A stretch of DNA of 64,000 bases, from NCBI GenBank assembly GCA_963651465.1, contig CAVJPS010000018.1, forward strand, positions 1 through 64,000. Reading direction: 5' to 3'. A program made the translations under genes and the position numbers. Source of the stretch: SUG2458 sp963651465 (GTDB lineage: Bacteria; Bacillota_I; Bacilli_A; RFN20; CAG-826). Below are positions 44,123-52,423 of this stretch, piece after piece. A model generated the notes under the pieces. That model did no database searches. It was not told where the DNA came from and saw nothing but the letters and a program-made list of their open reading frames with translations. How positions within the stretch are numbered: the stretch's first letter is position 1; each line of letters starts with the position of its first letter.

Positions 44123-44563
44123 ATGAAACTACATGATTTACAATATACAGAAGGTTCACGTAAGGATAACAACCGTGTCGGCCGTGGTTTAGGTTCAGGC
44201 AATGGTAAAACATCTGGTCGTGGTCAAAAAGGTCAAAACTCACGTTCTGGTGGCGGTGTCCGTTTAGGCTTTGAAGGTGGTCAAAACCCATTATTCAGAC
44301 GTTTACCAAAACATGGTTTCAAAAACTTCACTCGTGTAGATTACGCAATTGTCAACGTCGAAGACTTAAATAAGTTCGAAGATGGCGTTGTTGTCACTCC
44401 AGCATTATTAAAAGAAGCTAAACTCGTTACAAAAGAGTTAAATGGTGTTAAAATATTAGGAAATGGTACTTTAACAAAGAAATTAACTGTTAAAGCTAAC
44501 AAATTTACTAAGAGCGCAGAAGCTGCTATTAAAAATGCCGGTGGCACAATTGAGGTGATCTAG
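44123..44563 (+). CDS. rplO: 50S ribosomal protein L15
   Basis: 146 residues from ATG 44123 with GGGAGGTG upstream; a GTG at 44114 lies inside that site. MKLHDLQYTEGSRKDNNRVGRG and GQKGQNSRSGGGVR-type glycine/basic segments are diagnostic. Stop is 1 bp from the secY start. Confidence 0.97.
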   Translation: MKLHDLQYTEGSRKDNNRVGRGLGSGNGKTSGRGQKGQNSRSGGGVRLGFEGGQNPLFRRLPKHGFKNFTRVDYAIVNVEDLNKFEDGVVVTPALLKEAKLVTKELNGVKILGNGTLTKKLTVKANKFTKSAEAAIKNAGGTIEVI

Positions 44564-44564
44564 T

Positions 44565-45923
44565 GTGAAAAAAATAGTCTCTATTTTTAAAAATAAAGAA
44601 GTTATGGGACGTATAGTCTTTACGTTAGCAATTTTATTTGTTTTCCGTATAGGCTCAGCTATCACAATTCCTGGAGTATCTGTCAATGATGTTTCATTCT
44701 CAAATGATTCAATCTTTGCATTAATGAACTTACTCGGTGGTGGTGCGTTATCAAGTTTCTCTGTTTTTGCCCTTGGTGTTTCGCCATACATTACATCATC
44801 AATTATTATTCAATTATTGAGTATGGATGTATTACCTGCTTTATCTGAATTAAGTAAGCAAGGTCAAACAGGACGTAAAAAATCAGAGATGGCTACACGT
44901 TATTTAACTTTATTACTAGGTGCTGTTCAAGCATATGGTATGATTGTTACTATGGAAAATAGTAACTATGTCACACTTTCTGGTTCTGGTTTCTGGAATT
45001 ACGCATATCTAGTCACTGTCTTAATTGCTGGTGGTATGTTAGTTATGTGGCTCGGTGACCAAATCACAACCAAAGGTCTTGGTAATGGTATTTCAGTAAT
45101 TATTTTTGCTGGTATTATCGCTTCATTACCTAACCAAATGGTTTCTGCATTTAATACATGGCTTTATTACCCAATTCAATCAAGTGTTCCATCACGTATT
45201 GTTGAAGGGGTTTTAAAATTTGGTTTATATGTCTTAGCTTATTTATTAATTATTTGTTTTGTTACATTTATTGAATTATCTAAGCGTAAGATTCCAGTTC
45301 AACATTCTGGTAAATCTGGCGGAACTGCTAAAATGTCAAGCGCAAGTTTCTTACCAATTAAGGTTAACAGTGCTTCCGTTATTCCAGTTATCTTCGCTTC
45401 ATCTATCATGATGGCTCCTTCTGTTATCGCAAGCTTCGTTTCTGGAGCTGATACAGAAGCTGAATGGTTAAATGTATTCCAAACTTCAAAATTAACAAAA
45501 ATGCCATGGTTTAATGGTGGAGAATGGAGTATGCCTTGGGGCTTAATAATTTATTTAGTCCTCATCGTTGTCTTCACATTCTTCTATTCAAATTTACAAA
45601 TCAATCCTGAACAAATGGCTGATAACTTCCAAAAGAATGGATCTTATATTCCAGGTATTCGTCCAGGTAATGATACTGAACGTTATGTTCGTAAAGTATT
45701 AAATAGAGTTACATTTATTGGTGCATTTGCTCTTATGCTTATTGCAGCATTACCTGTAGTTCTAACTTTAACTGGCTTAATGGATCAAAGTCTTGCTCTT
45801 GGTGGCACAGGCTTAATCATTGTTGTCGGTGTTGCACTTGAGCTTAACTCACAAATCGACGGTTTAATCGCTGGTAAGAGTTTTGAAGAAGCTACTAACC
45901 AAACTCATAAAAGGGGATATTAA
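44565..45923 (+). CDS. secY: Protein translocase subunit SecY
   Basis: 452 residues, ten membrane helices. This is the protein-conducting channel. GTG start with GAGGTGAT inside the rplO end. Conserved plug and gate segments RIGSAITIPGVSV, GVSPYITSSIIIQLL, KRKIPVQHSGKSGG and the tip-loop NGSYIPGIRPG are present. Partner SecE is encoded at 58042. secG was not seen in the window. Confidence 0.97.
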   Translation: MKKIVSIFKNKEVMGRIVFTLAILFVFRIGSAITIPGVSVNDVSFSNDSIFALMNLLGGGALSSFSVFALGVSPYITSSIIIQLLSMDVLPALSELSKQGQTGRKKSEMATRYLTLLLGAVQAYGMIVTMENSNYVTLSGSGFWNYAYLVTVLIAGGMLVMWLGDQITTKGLGNGISVIIFAGIIASLPNQMVSAFNTWLYYPIQSSVPSRIVEGVLKFGLYVLAYLLIICFVTFIELSKRKIPVQHSGKSGGTAKMSSASFLPIKVNSASVIPVIFASSIMMAPSVIASFVSGADTEAEWLNVFQTSKLTKMPWFNGGEWSMPWGLIIYLVLIVVFTFFYSNLQINPEQMADNFQKNGSYIPGIRPGNDTERYVRKVLNRVTFIGAFALMLIAALPVVLTLTGLMDQSLALGGTGLIIVVGVALELNSQIDGLIAGKSFEEATNQTHKRGY

Positions 45924-45925
45924 TT

Positions 45926-46573
45926 ATGAATATTATTTTAATGGGCCCACCTGGAGCTGGTAAGGGCACTCAAGCAAAAAAAATTATTGCTGAATTCGGA
46001 ATTCCACATATTTCTACTGGAGATATGTTCCGTGAAGCAATTAAAAATGGTACAGATTTAGGTAACCTAGCTGCTTCTTATATTAATAAGGGGCTTCTAG
46101 TACCTGATGAAGTTACAATTGGTCTTGTTAAAGATAGACTTTCACAAGATGATTGTGCTAATGGTTACTTATTAGATGGCTTCCCTCGTACAATTGCACA
46201 AGCAGAAGCTCTTGAAAAGTTAACTAATGAAATCAATCGCCCAGTTTCAAATGTTGTTAATATTGAAGCTGATAAGGGTGCTTTAATAGAACGTATTAGT
46301 GGACGTCGCGTATGTAAATCATGTGCTGCTCCATATCACGTATCATTTAAACCATCTAAGGTTTCTGGTGTATGTGATCTTTGCGGTGGTGAACTTGTTC
46401 AACGTAAAGATGATACAGTTGAAGTCTTAAGCGAAAGATTAGATGCTTATGAAAACCAAACTAAACCTCTTATTAAGTTCTATTCTGATAGAAACTTATG
46501 TAAGGATGTAAATGGTTTACAAGACATCGAAGACGTCTTTAAAGATATCGTTGATATTCTTAAAGGAGAGTAA
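45926..46573 (+). CDS. adk: Adenylate kinase with zinc-binding lid
   Basis: 215 residues. P-loop MGPPGAGKGTQ, AMP-binding STGDMFR, and DGFPRT are canonical. The lid carries CKSC ... CDLC, the four-cysteine zinc site of Gram-positive enzymes. Two bp after secY and three before map, the usual spc-operon order. Confidence 0.97.
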   Translation: MNIILMGPPGAGKGTQAKKIIAEFGIPHISTGDMFREAIKNGTDLGNLAASYINKGLLVPDEVTIGLVKDRLSQDDCANGYLLDGFPRTIAQAEALEKLTNEINRPVSNVVNIEADKGALIERISGRRVCKSCAAPYHVSFKPSKVSGVCDLCGGELVQRKDDTVEVLSERLDAYENQTKPLIKFYSDRNLCKDVNGLQDIEDVFKDIVDILKGE

Positions 46574-46576
46574 AAG

Positions 46577-47326
46577 ATGATTATCGTGAAATCGCCTCGA
46601 GAAATCGAGTTGATGCGCGAAGCAGGTAAAATAACGGCTAGTGTTTTTAAAGCACTTGAGCCGTTAATTAAACCTGGTGTTACGACTAAAGAGTTAGATC
46701 GTATCGCAGAGCAAACTATTCGTGCACAAGGTGCTACACCGGGATTTAAAGGATATGGCGGTTTTCCTGGAACTTGTTGTATGTCAGTCAATGATGTACT
46801 TGTTCACGGATTTCCAAGCTCAAAACCTTTAAAAGAAGGTGACATCTTAACTGTTGATGTTGGCGCTTGTTATAAAGGTTATAACGGCGACGCAGCAAGA
46901 ACATATCGTGTTGGTAAAGTTAGCGAAGAAGTTGAAAAACTTATTTGTGTTACTGAAGAATGTTTCTGGGAAGGTGTTAAATTTGCTAAACCTGGCAATT
47001 TCTTATCAGATATTTCACACGCTATTCAAGTTCATGCTGAAGAAAATGGTTATTCTCTCCCAAGAGATTATACAGGACACGGTATTGGTCAAGAATTACA
47101 TGAAGACCCAATTATTCCAAACTATGGCCTTCCTGGACGCGGACCTAAACTTCGTCCTGGTATGTGTTTAGCAATTGAACCAATGCTCAATCAAGGTAAA
47201 AAAGAAATTAAAGTTGATAGAGATGGTTGGACAGCTAGAACAGTCGATGGTAAATTATCATGTCATTATGAAAATACTATTGTTATTACCGAAGATGGCT
47301 TTGAGCCATTAACATTAGAAAAGTAA
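46577..47326 (+). CDS. map: Methionine aminopeptidase, type I
   Basis: 249 residues. Removes N-terminal Met. Dinuclear-metal ligands can be placed in LTVDVGACYKGYNGDAART (two Asp), TGHGIGQELHEDP (His), AIEPMLNQG (Glu) and CHYENTIVITEDG (Glu). GGAGAGTAAAAG precedes the ATG. Confidence 0.97.
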   Translation: MIIVKSPREIELMREAGKITASVFKALEPLIKPGVTTKELDRIAEQTIRAQGATPGFKGYGGFPGTCCMSVNDVLVHGFPSSKPLKEGDILTVDVGACYKGYNGDAARTYRVGKVSEEVEKLICVTEECFWEGVKFAKPGNFLSDISHAIQVHAEENGYSLPRDYTGHGIGQELHEDPIIPNYGLPGRGPKLRPGMCLAIEPMLNQGKKEIKVDRDGWTARTVDGKLSCHYENTIVITEDGFEPLTLEK

Positions 47327-47339
47327 CGAGGAGGAACTT

Positions 47340-47558
47340 ATGGCAAAAGGAGACGTTATTGAAGTCGAGGCAGTAATCGTTGAAACTTTACCGAACGCAA
47401 TGTTTCGTGTAAAGCTTGACAATGGAGTTGTAATTCTCGCTACCGTTTCTGGTAAAATCCGTATGAATTATATACGCATTCTACCAGGTGATAGAGTTAC
47501 AGTTGAAATCTCGCCTTATGATGTAACACGGGGCAGAATCACTTTTAGATTCAAATAA
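47340..47558 (+). CDS. infA: Translation initiation factor IF-1
   Basis: 72 residues, S1-like OB fold: VIEVEAVIVETLPNAMFRV and RMNYIRILPGDRVTVEISPY. Blocks the A-site in initiation. Standard place after map. Confidence 0.97.
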   Translation: MAKGDVIEVEAVIVETLPNAMFRVKLDNGVVILATVSGKIRMNYIRILPGDRVTVEISPYDVTRGRITFRFK

Positions 47559-47564
47559 AAAATA

Positions 47565-47596
47565 AAAAATTTCAAAATTTGGAGGAGGAAATTTTT
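47565..47596 (+). promoter_or_regulatory. Hairpin presenting the rpmJ ribosome-binding site
   Basis: AAAAATTTC (47565-47573) and GAAATTTTT (47588-47596) are perfect 9-bp arms; the 14-nt loop holds most of GGAGGAGG, and the right arm abuts the ATG. It could modulate rpmJ translation. Confidence 0.4.
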
Positions 47597-47713
47597 ATGA
47601 AAGTCAGACCTTCAGTCAAACCAATTTGCGACAAATGCAAAGTTATTCGTAGACATGGCCGCGTTATGGTCATCTGCGCAAATCCTAAGCATAAGCAAAG
47701 ACAAGGTAATTAA
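47597..47713 (+). CDS. rpmJ: 50S ribosomal protein L36
   Basis: 38 residues: MKVRPSVKPICDKCK then RRHGRVMVICANPKHKQRQG. Zinc ligands are the three Cys and one His of the C+ type. Between infA and rpsM as expected. Confidence 0.97.
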   Translation: MKVRPSVKPICDKCKVIRRHGRVMVICANPKHKQRQGN

Positions 47714-47728
47714 GGAGGAAAATGCTAT

Positions 47729-48103
47729 ATGGCACGTATTGTTGGAGTAGATATTCCAAATGATAAAAGAGTTGTTATCGCATTAACATATATTTATGGT
47801 ATTGGTTTAACAACATCACAAAAAATCTTAGCTAAAGTTAATATTAGCGAAGATGTTCGCGTAAAAGATTTAAGCGAAGATCAATTAAACTTAATTCGTA
47901 ATGAAATCGCAGAAATTAAAGTTGAAGGTGACTTACGTCGTGAAGTCAACTTAAACATCAAACGTTTACAAGAAATTGGTTGCTACCGTGGCTTACGTCA
48001 TCGTAGAGGTTTACCAGTTCGTGGTCAACGTACAAAAACAAATGCTCGTACTCGTAAGGGACCTGCAAAAACTATTGCTAATAAAAAGCAAGCAGTTAAA
48101 TAA
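47729..48103 (+). CDS. rpsM: 30S ribosomal protein S13
   Basis: 124 residues. ARIVGVDIPNDKRVVIALTY, YGIGLT and the basic tail RGLPVRGQRTKTNARTRKG are diagnostic. AAGGAGG upstream. Confidence 0.97.
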   Translation: MARIVGVDIPNDKRVVIALTYIYGIGLTTSQKILAKVNISEDVRVKDLSEDQLNLIRNEIAEIKVEGDLRREVNLNIKRLQEIGCYRGLRHRRGLPVRGQRTKTNARTRKGPAKTIANKKQAVK

Positions 48104-48124
48104 GGAAAGTGAGGAGAAAGTAAA

Positions 48125-48517
48125 ATGGCTAAAAATAATACAAATACACGTAAGAAAAAAGTCAAAAGAACCTATACTAAAGGTATTGCTCACATTCACT
48201 CAACATTCAATAACACAATCGTTACAATTACTGATGAACAAGGTAACGCAATTGCATGGTCAAGTGCTGGTGCTTTAGGCTTCAAAGGTGCTAAAAAATC
48301 TACACCATTTGCTGCTCAAATGGCTGGTGAAGCATGTGCAAAAGTTGCTGTTGATCAAGGTATTAAAACTGTTGATGTTAACGTTAAAGGTACAGGCCCA
48401 GGCCGTGAATCTGCAGTTCGTAGTTTAGCAGCTGCTGGTTTAGAAGTTGTTATGATTACTGATACAACACCTATTCCACATAATGGTTGCCGTCCACCTA
48501 AACGCCCACGTGGTTAA
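48125..48517 (+). CDS. rpsK: 30S ribosomal protein S11
   Basis: 130 residues. HIHSTFNNTIVTITDEQGN and the C-terminal PIPHNGCRPPKRPRG are typical. GAGGAG precedes the ATG. Confidence 0.97.
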   Translation: MAKNNTNTRKKKVKRTYTKGIAHIHSTFNNTIVTITDEQGNAIAWSSAGALGFKGAKKSTPFAAQMAGEACAKVAVDQGIKTVDVNVKGTGPGRESAVRSLAAAGLEVVMITDTTPIPHNGCRPPKRPRG

Positions 48518-48555
48518 TAAAATAATCATTACACAGCTATAGGAGGAAAAATTAA

Positions 48556-49509
48556 ATGAGAAAATTTGAAAAACCATTATTTAAAGTTGCTACATTTAAC
48601 CCAGACACAAATTATGGTGAGTTCGTTATTGAACCACTAGAAAGAGGCTTTGGTATTACATTAGGTAATGCTTTAAGAAGAGTCTTATTATCCTCTTTAC
48701 CTGGTGCATCAGTTTATGCAATCGAAGTTGATGGTGCACGTCATGAATTCAGCGCTTTAGAGGGCGTTGTCGAAGACGTAACTACAATTATTTTAAATTT
48801 AAAGAGTTTAGTTCTTGAAATTGATGAAGATGATGAAAGCTCAATGAAGAAAATTGATGTTGACGTTGTTGGTCCTTGTGAAGTCACTGCTGGTGATTTA
48901 CAATTACCTGCTAATGTTAAAGTAATCAATCCTGAATTACACATCGCAACTGTTGCTGACGGTGGTAAATTCAGAATGACAATTCACGCTCGTAATGGCC
49001 GTGGTTATGTCACAGCTGAAGGCAATAAGTCATCAAACTATCATGTTGGTACAATTCCAACTGATTCTAACTATTCACCAATTACAAAAGTTAGCTACAG
49101 TGTCGAACCAACTCGTGTTGGACACGACTCAAAATATGACCGCTTATTTCTTCAAATTTGGACAAATGGTTCAATGTTACCACAAGATGCATTAGCTCTT
49201 GCTGCTAAGATTTTAACTAAACACTTCCAATTATTTGATCAAGTAAGTGAAGTCGCACAAAATGTTAACGTTATCGTTGAAAAAGTCGATAAACCAGTTA
49301 ACCAATATGAAACAATGACAATTGATGAATTAGATTTATCAGTTCGTTCATATAACTGCTTAAAGAGAGCAGGTATCGCTACTGTCATGGAATTAACACA
49401 AAAGACAGAAGAAGATATGATGAAAGTACGTAACCTCGGTAAGAAGTCATTAAAAGAAGTTAAAGAAAAATTAATTTCTATTGGACTTAACTTCCGTGAT
49501 TACGAATAG
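48556..49509 (+). CDS. rpoA: DNA-directed RNA polymerase alpha subunit
   Basis: 317 residues. N-terminal dimerisation domain with FVIEPLERGFGITLGNALRR, and the C-terminal DNA/activator-binding domain LDLSVRSYNCLKRAGIATV ending MKVRNLGKKSLKEVKEKL. Complete. AGGAGG upstream, 12 bp before rplQ. Confidence 0.98.
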   Translation: MRKFEKPLFKVATFNPDTNYGEFVIEPLERGFGITLGNALRRVLLSSLPGASVYAIEVDGARHEFSALEGVVEDVTTIILNLKSLVLEIDEDDESSMKKIDVDVVGPCEVTAGDLQLPANVKVINPELHIATVADGGKFRMTIHARNGRGYVTAEGNKSSNYHVGTIPTDSNYSPITKVSYSVEPTRVGHDSKYDRLFLQIWTNGSMLPQDALALAAKILTKHFQLFDQVSEVAQNVNVIVEKVDKPVNQYETMTIDELDLSVRSYNCLKRAGIATVMELTQKTEEDMMKVRNLGKKSLKEVKEKLISIGLNFRDYE

Positions 49510-49521
49510 GAGGATTTACAC

Positions 49522-49926
49522 ATGGCTGCACAAGGTCGTAAGAATGTACATGGTAAGACAGGCGTAAGATTTAAGGCTGCTTACACATCAAGCAAATATC
49601 ACAATATGCTCCGTAACGTTGTTACTCAATTAATTATTTCTGAAAGAGTTACAGTTACAGCAGGTATTGCAAAAGACTTAGTCAAAATGTCAGATAGATT
49701 AGTTACATACGCTAAAAAAGGTGATGTACACAATCGTCGTTTAGCAGCAGCTGTTCTTCGTAACTTCGTCGTTGACGAAAAAGAAGGAACACTTGCTTTA
49801 GATAAATTATTTGATGAAATTGGACCAAGATATGCTACACGTAATGGTGGATACACACGTATTCTTAAATTACAAAACCGTCTTGGTGACAACGCTCCAA
49901 TGGCAATTGTTGAATTTGTAAAATAA
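49522..49926 (+). CDS. rplQ: 50S ribosomal protein L17
   Basis: 134 residues. ARHG-type basic start is replaced by AAQGRKNVHGKTG, followed by the usual HNMLRNVVTQLIISERV and GGYTRILKLQNRLGDNAPMA. Last gene of the superoperon, followed by a strong terminator. Confidence 0.96.
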   Translation: MAAQGRKNVHGKTGVRFKAAYTSSKYHNMLRNVVTQLIISERVTVTAGIAKDLVKMSDRLVTYAKKGDVHNRRLAAAVLRNFVVDEKEGTLALDKLFDEIGPRYATRNGGYTRILKLQNRLGDNAPMAIVEFVK

Positions 49927-49941
49927 TTAAATTTATAAACT

Positions 49942-49965
49942 AGCATCCTTCGGGATGCTTTTTTT
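49942..49965 (+). terminator. Terminator of the ribosomal superoperon
   Basis: AGCATCC-TTCG-GGATGCT with a UUCG tetraloop and a T7 run. Confidence 0.95.
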
Positions 49966-50049
49966 GTTAGTTAACTTATTATTACCTTTATAAATGTTAT
50001 ATTGACTACAACAAATAGTTATTTACACAAGTAAATGGGAGGTTTTAAT

Positions 50050-50535
50050 ATGGCTTTACAAGATGCTGCAATAGCAAAAATAGAGCAAATATGCAAAGAT
50101 CATGAAAATGATCGTACACCTTTATTAATGATTTTATGTGATATTCAACATGAATTTGGTTATGTTCCTCTTGAAGCACAAAAAATTGTTGCGACTATGA
50201 CTGGTGAATCTGAGGCTAAGGTATTTAGTATTGTTTCTTTTTACTCATTTTTTTCACATGAGCCAAAAGGTAAGTACGTTATTGGATTTTGTACAGGAAC
50301 CTGTTGCTATGTCAAAGGTGGTCGTCAAATTTTAGATAAATTGACTGAATTATTAAATATTAAACCTGGTGAGACTACAAAAGATGGGCTATTTACTTTA
50401 GATACAGTTCGATGTATTGGAAGTTGTGGAAAAGCCCCTGCTTTCTCTATTAATGGAAAAGTATATTCCAATTTAAAATTAGCAGACGTTGATGACATTA
50501 TTGCTCATTACCGTAAATTAGGAGGTGACTCATAA
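50050..50535 (+). CDS. NuoE/HydC-like [2Fe-2S] thioredoxin-fold subunit
   Basis: 161 residues from ATG 50050 (ATGGGAGG at 50035 is the ribosome site itself). The 24-kDa subunit of NADH dehydrogenases and bifurcating hydrogenases: FGYVPLEAQ, then [2Fe-2S] ligands CTGTCCYVKGG (C-x4-C) and CIGSCGKAPAF (C-x3-C). All four ligands are present. It shares a 1-bp overlap with the NuoF-like gene. It likely passes electrons to or from the NuoF-like subunit. Confidence 0.9.
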   Translation: MALQDAAIAKIEQICKDHENDRTPLLMILCDIQHEFGYVPLEAQKIVATMTGESEAKVFSIVSFYSFFSHEPKGKYVIGFCTGTCCYVKGGRQILDKLTELLNIKPGETTKDGLFTLDTVRCIGSCGKAPAFSINGKVYSNLKLADVDDIIAHYRKLGGDS

Positions 50536-52412
50536 TGGATAAATTACCTAATGTGGAACAATTCGAATCTTATCAAAAGAAATGTAAAGAAAAATTTGAT
50601 AGTAAGATTTACGGTACTAAAGGTAACCGTTCTATTGTCATTTGTGGTGGATGTAGTTGTTTACAAAACGGAGCTGATTCTTTAAAAAATGATTTTGAAC
50701 GTAAATTAGCTGAACGAGGAATAAGCAATATTAAAGTTACTATTGTTGGTTGCTTCGGCCTTTGTTCACGTGGTCCATTTGTAAAGATGCTTCCAGAAGG
50801 TACTTTATATCATAATGTTAAACCTTCTCCTTCCTATGACGTAGATGAAATTATTGATAATGATATTATTAATAATCACATGGTTACGAGACTTTTATAT
50901 GTTGATGCTATAACAAAAGAAACAATTGTACGACAAGATGAAATTAATTTCTTTAAAAAACAATTGCGAATTGCTTTTGCTGGTTGTGGAGTTGTCGACC
51001 CTAGCAATATTAATGAAGCAATTGGATATGGCTCATATTTAGGTTTAGTTAATGCTTTTTCAATGGGACCACAAGATGTTATTCAACAAGTATTAGATGC
51101 CGGATTACGTGGTCGGGAGGAATCTGGTAATTTTGCTGGTAAAAAATGGCAAGATGCTTATGCTAGTAAAGGAGCAGAAAAATTTATTCTTTGTAATACT
51201 GAAGAAGCTGATCAAAGTTCATTTATGGATCGTTCAATTATGGAAGGTAATCCAATTGCTGTTATTGAAGGGTTGACAATTGCAGGTTATGCAATTGGTT
51301 CTCATCATGGATATATTTATTTAAGAAGTGAATATGAAATTGCAATTGCTCGTGTTAAAAGAGCAATTGAACAAGCTTATGAGCTTGGTTTACTTGGTGA
51401 AAATATATTAGGTAGTGGATTTACTTTCCATATTCATTTACGTTATGGACCAGGTGAATTCATTTGCGGTGAAGAAACTGCCCTTATTAATACAATTGAA
51501 GGTAATAGACCTGTTCCAAAAATTAAGCCACCATATCCTACTACCAAAGGATTATGGGATAAACCAACAGTAGTTCATAATGTTGAAACTCTTGCCGCAG
51601 TTCCATATATATTGCGTTATGGACCAATTAAGTATTCTAAGTTAGGAAATGGAAAATCGCGTGGAACAAAGATTTTTGCTTTAGGTGGAAAAATAAATAA
51701 TTCTGGATTAGCTGAAATTCAATTTGGAACTACATTACGTCAATTAATTTACGATATTGGTGGAGGCATTCCTAATGGACGTCGTTTTAAAGCAGTTCAA
51801 ATCGGTGGGCCTAATGGTACTTTTTTAAATGATAAAGAATTAGATATTCCACTTGATTTTGAAAATATTCAAAACATTGGAGCAGTAATTGGCTCAGCAA
51901 GTGTTATTGTAATGGATGAAGACAATTGTATTGTTGATGCAACACGTTACTATACTAAATTTATTGTAGAAGAGTCTTGTGGTAAATGTACTGCTTGTCG
52001 AATTGGAATGAAACGTATTTTAGAGTTACTTGAAAAAATAACAGATGGAAATGGCGAAGAAGAAGATTTAGATAAGATTCTAGATTTGGCTGCATTAATT
52101 AAAGATAGTGCAGCTTGTGATTTAGGTCGTATGGGTGTTAATCCAGTTATTTCTTCAATTAATAAATTTAGACAAGATTACTTAGTTCATATTAACGAAA
52201 AAAAATGTCCGTCTCATATTTGTAAGAATATGATGAGTTTCAGAATTGATCCTTTAAAGTGTAAGAAATGTAGCTTATGTGCACGTTCATGTCCATCCAA
52301 AGCAATTGTTGGAGAAATTGGACGTACTGTATATGAAATAGATCAAAGTAAATGTGTTAAATGTGGGGCATGTGTTCCATCATGTAGATTTAACGCAATA
52401 TCAAAAGCTTAG
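50535..52412 (+). CDS. NuoF/HydB-like iron-sulfur subunit with altered flavin site
   Basis: 625 residues. Order: N-terminal thioredoxin-like domain (CGGCSC, GCFGLCSRGP), NuoF core, [4Fe-4S] motif SCGKCTACR (481-489) with Cys528, and two C-terminal ferredoxin clusters (CKKCSLCARSCP, CVKCGACVPSC), as in HydB of bifurcating hydrogenases. RYGPGEFICGEETALINTIEG is canonical. But the FMN glycine loop, normally GRGGAGFPTGLKW, reads GREESGNFAGKKW (193-205), and NADEGEPGTFKDR reads NTEEADQSSFMDR (221-233). Fold and clusters look intact; NADH/FMN use is doubtful. Second gene of the three-gene operon. Confidence 0.88.
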   Translation: MDKLPNVEQFESYQKKCKEKFDSKIYGTKGNRSIVICGGCSCLQNGADSLKNDFERKLAERGISNIKVTIVGCFGLCSRGPFVKMLPEGTLYHNVKPSPSYDVDEIIDNDIINNHMVTRLLYVDAITKETIVRQDEINFFKKQLRIAFAGCGVVDPSNINEAIGYGSYLGLVNAFSMGPQDVIQQVLDAGLRGREESGNFAGKKWQDAYASKGAEKFILCNTEEADQSSFMDRSIMEGNPIAVIEGLTIAGYAIGSHHGYIYLRSEYEIAIARVKRAIEQAYELGLLGENILGSGFTFHIHLRYGPGEFICGEETALINTIEGNRPVPKIKPPYPTTKGLWDKPTVVHNVETLAAVPYILRYGPIKYSKLGNGKSRGTKIFALGGKINNSGLAEIQFGTTLRQLIYDIGGGIPNGRRFKAVQIGGPNGTFLNDKELDIPLDFENIQNIGAVIGSASVIVMDEDNCIVDATRYYTKFIVEESCGKCTACRIGMKRILELLEKITDGNGEEEDLDKILDLAALIKDSAACDLGRMGVNPVISSINKFRQDYLVHINEKKCPSHICKNMMSFRIDPLKCKKCSLCARSCPSKAIVGEIGRTVYEIDQSKCVKCGACVPSCRFNAISKA

Positions 52413-52423
52413 GAGGGAAATTT

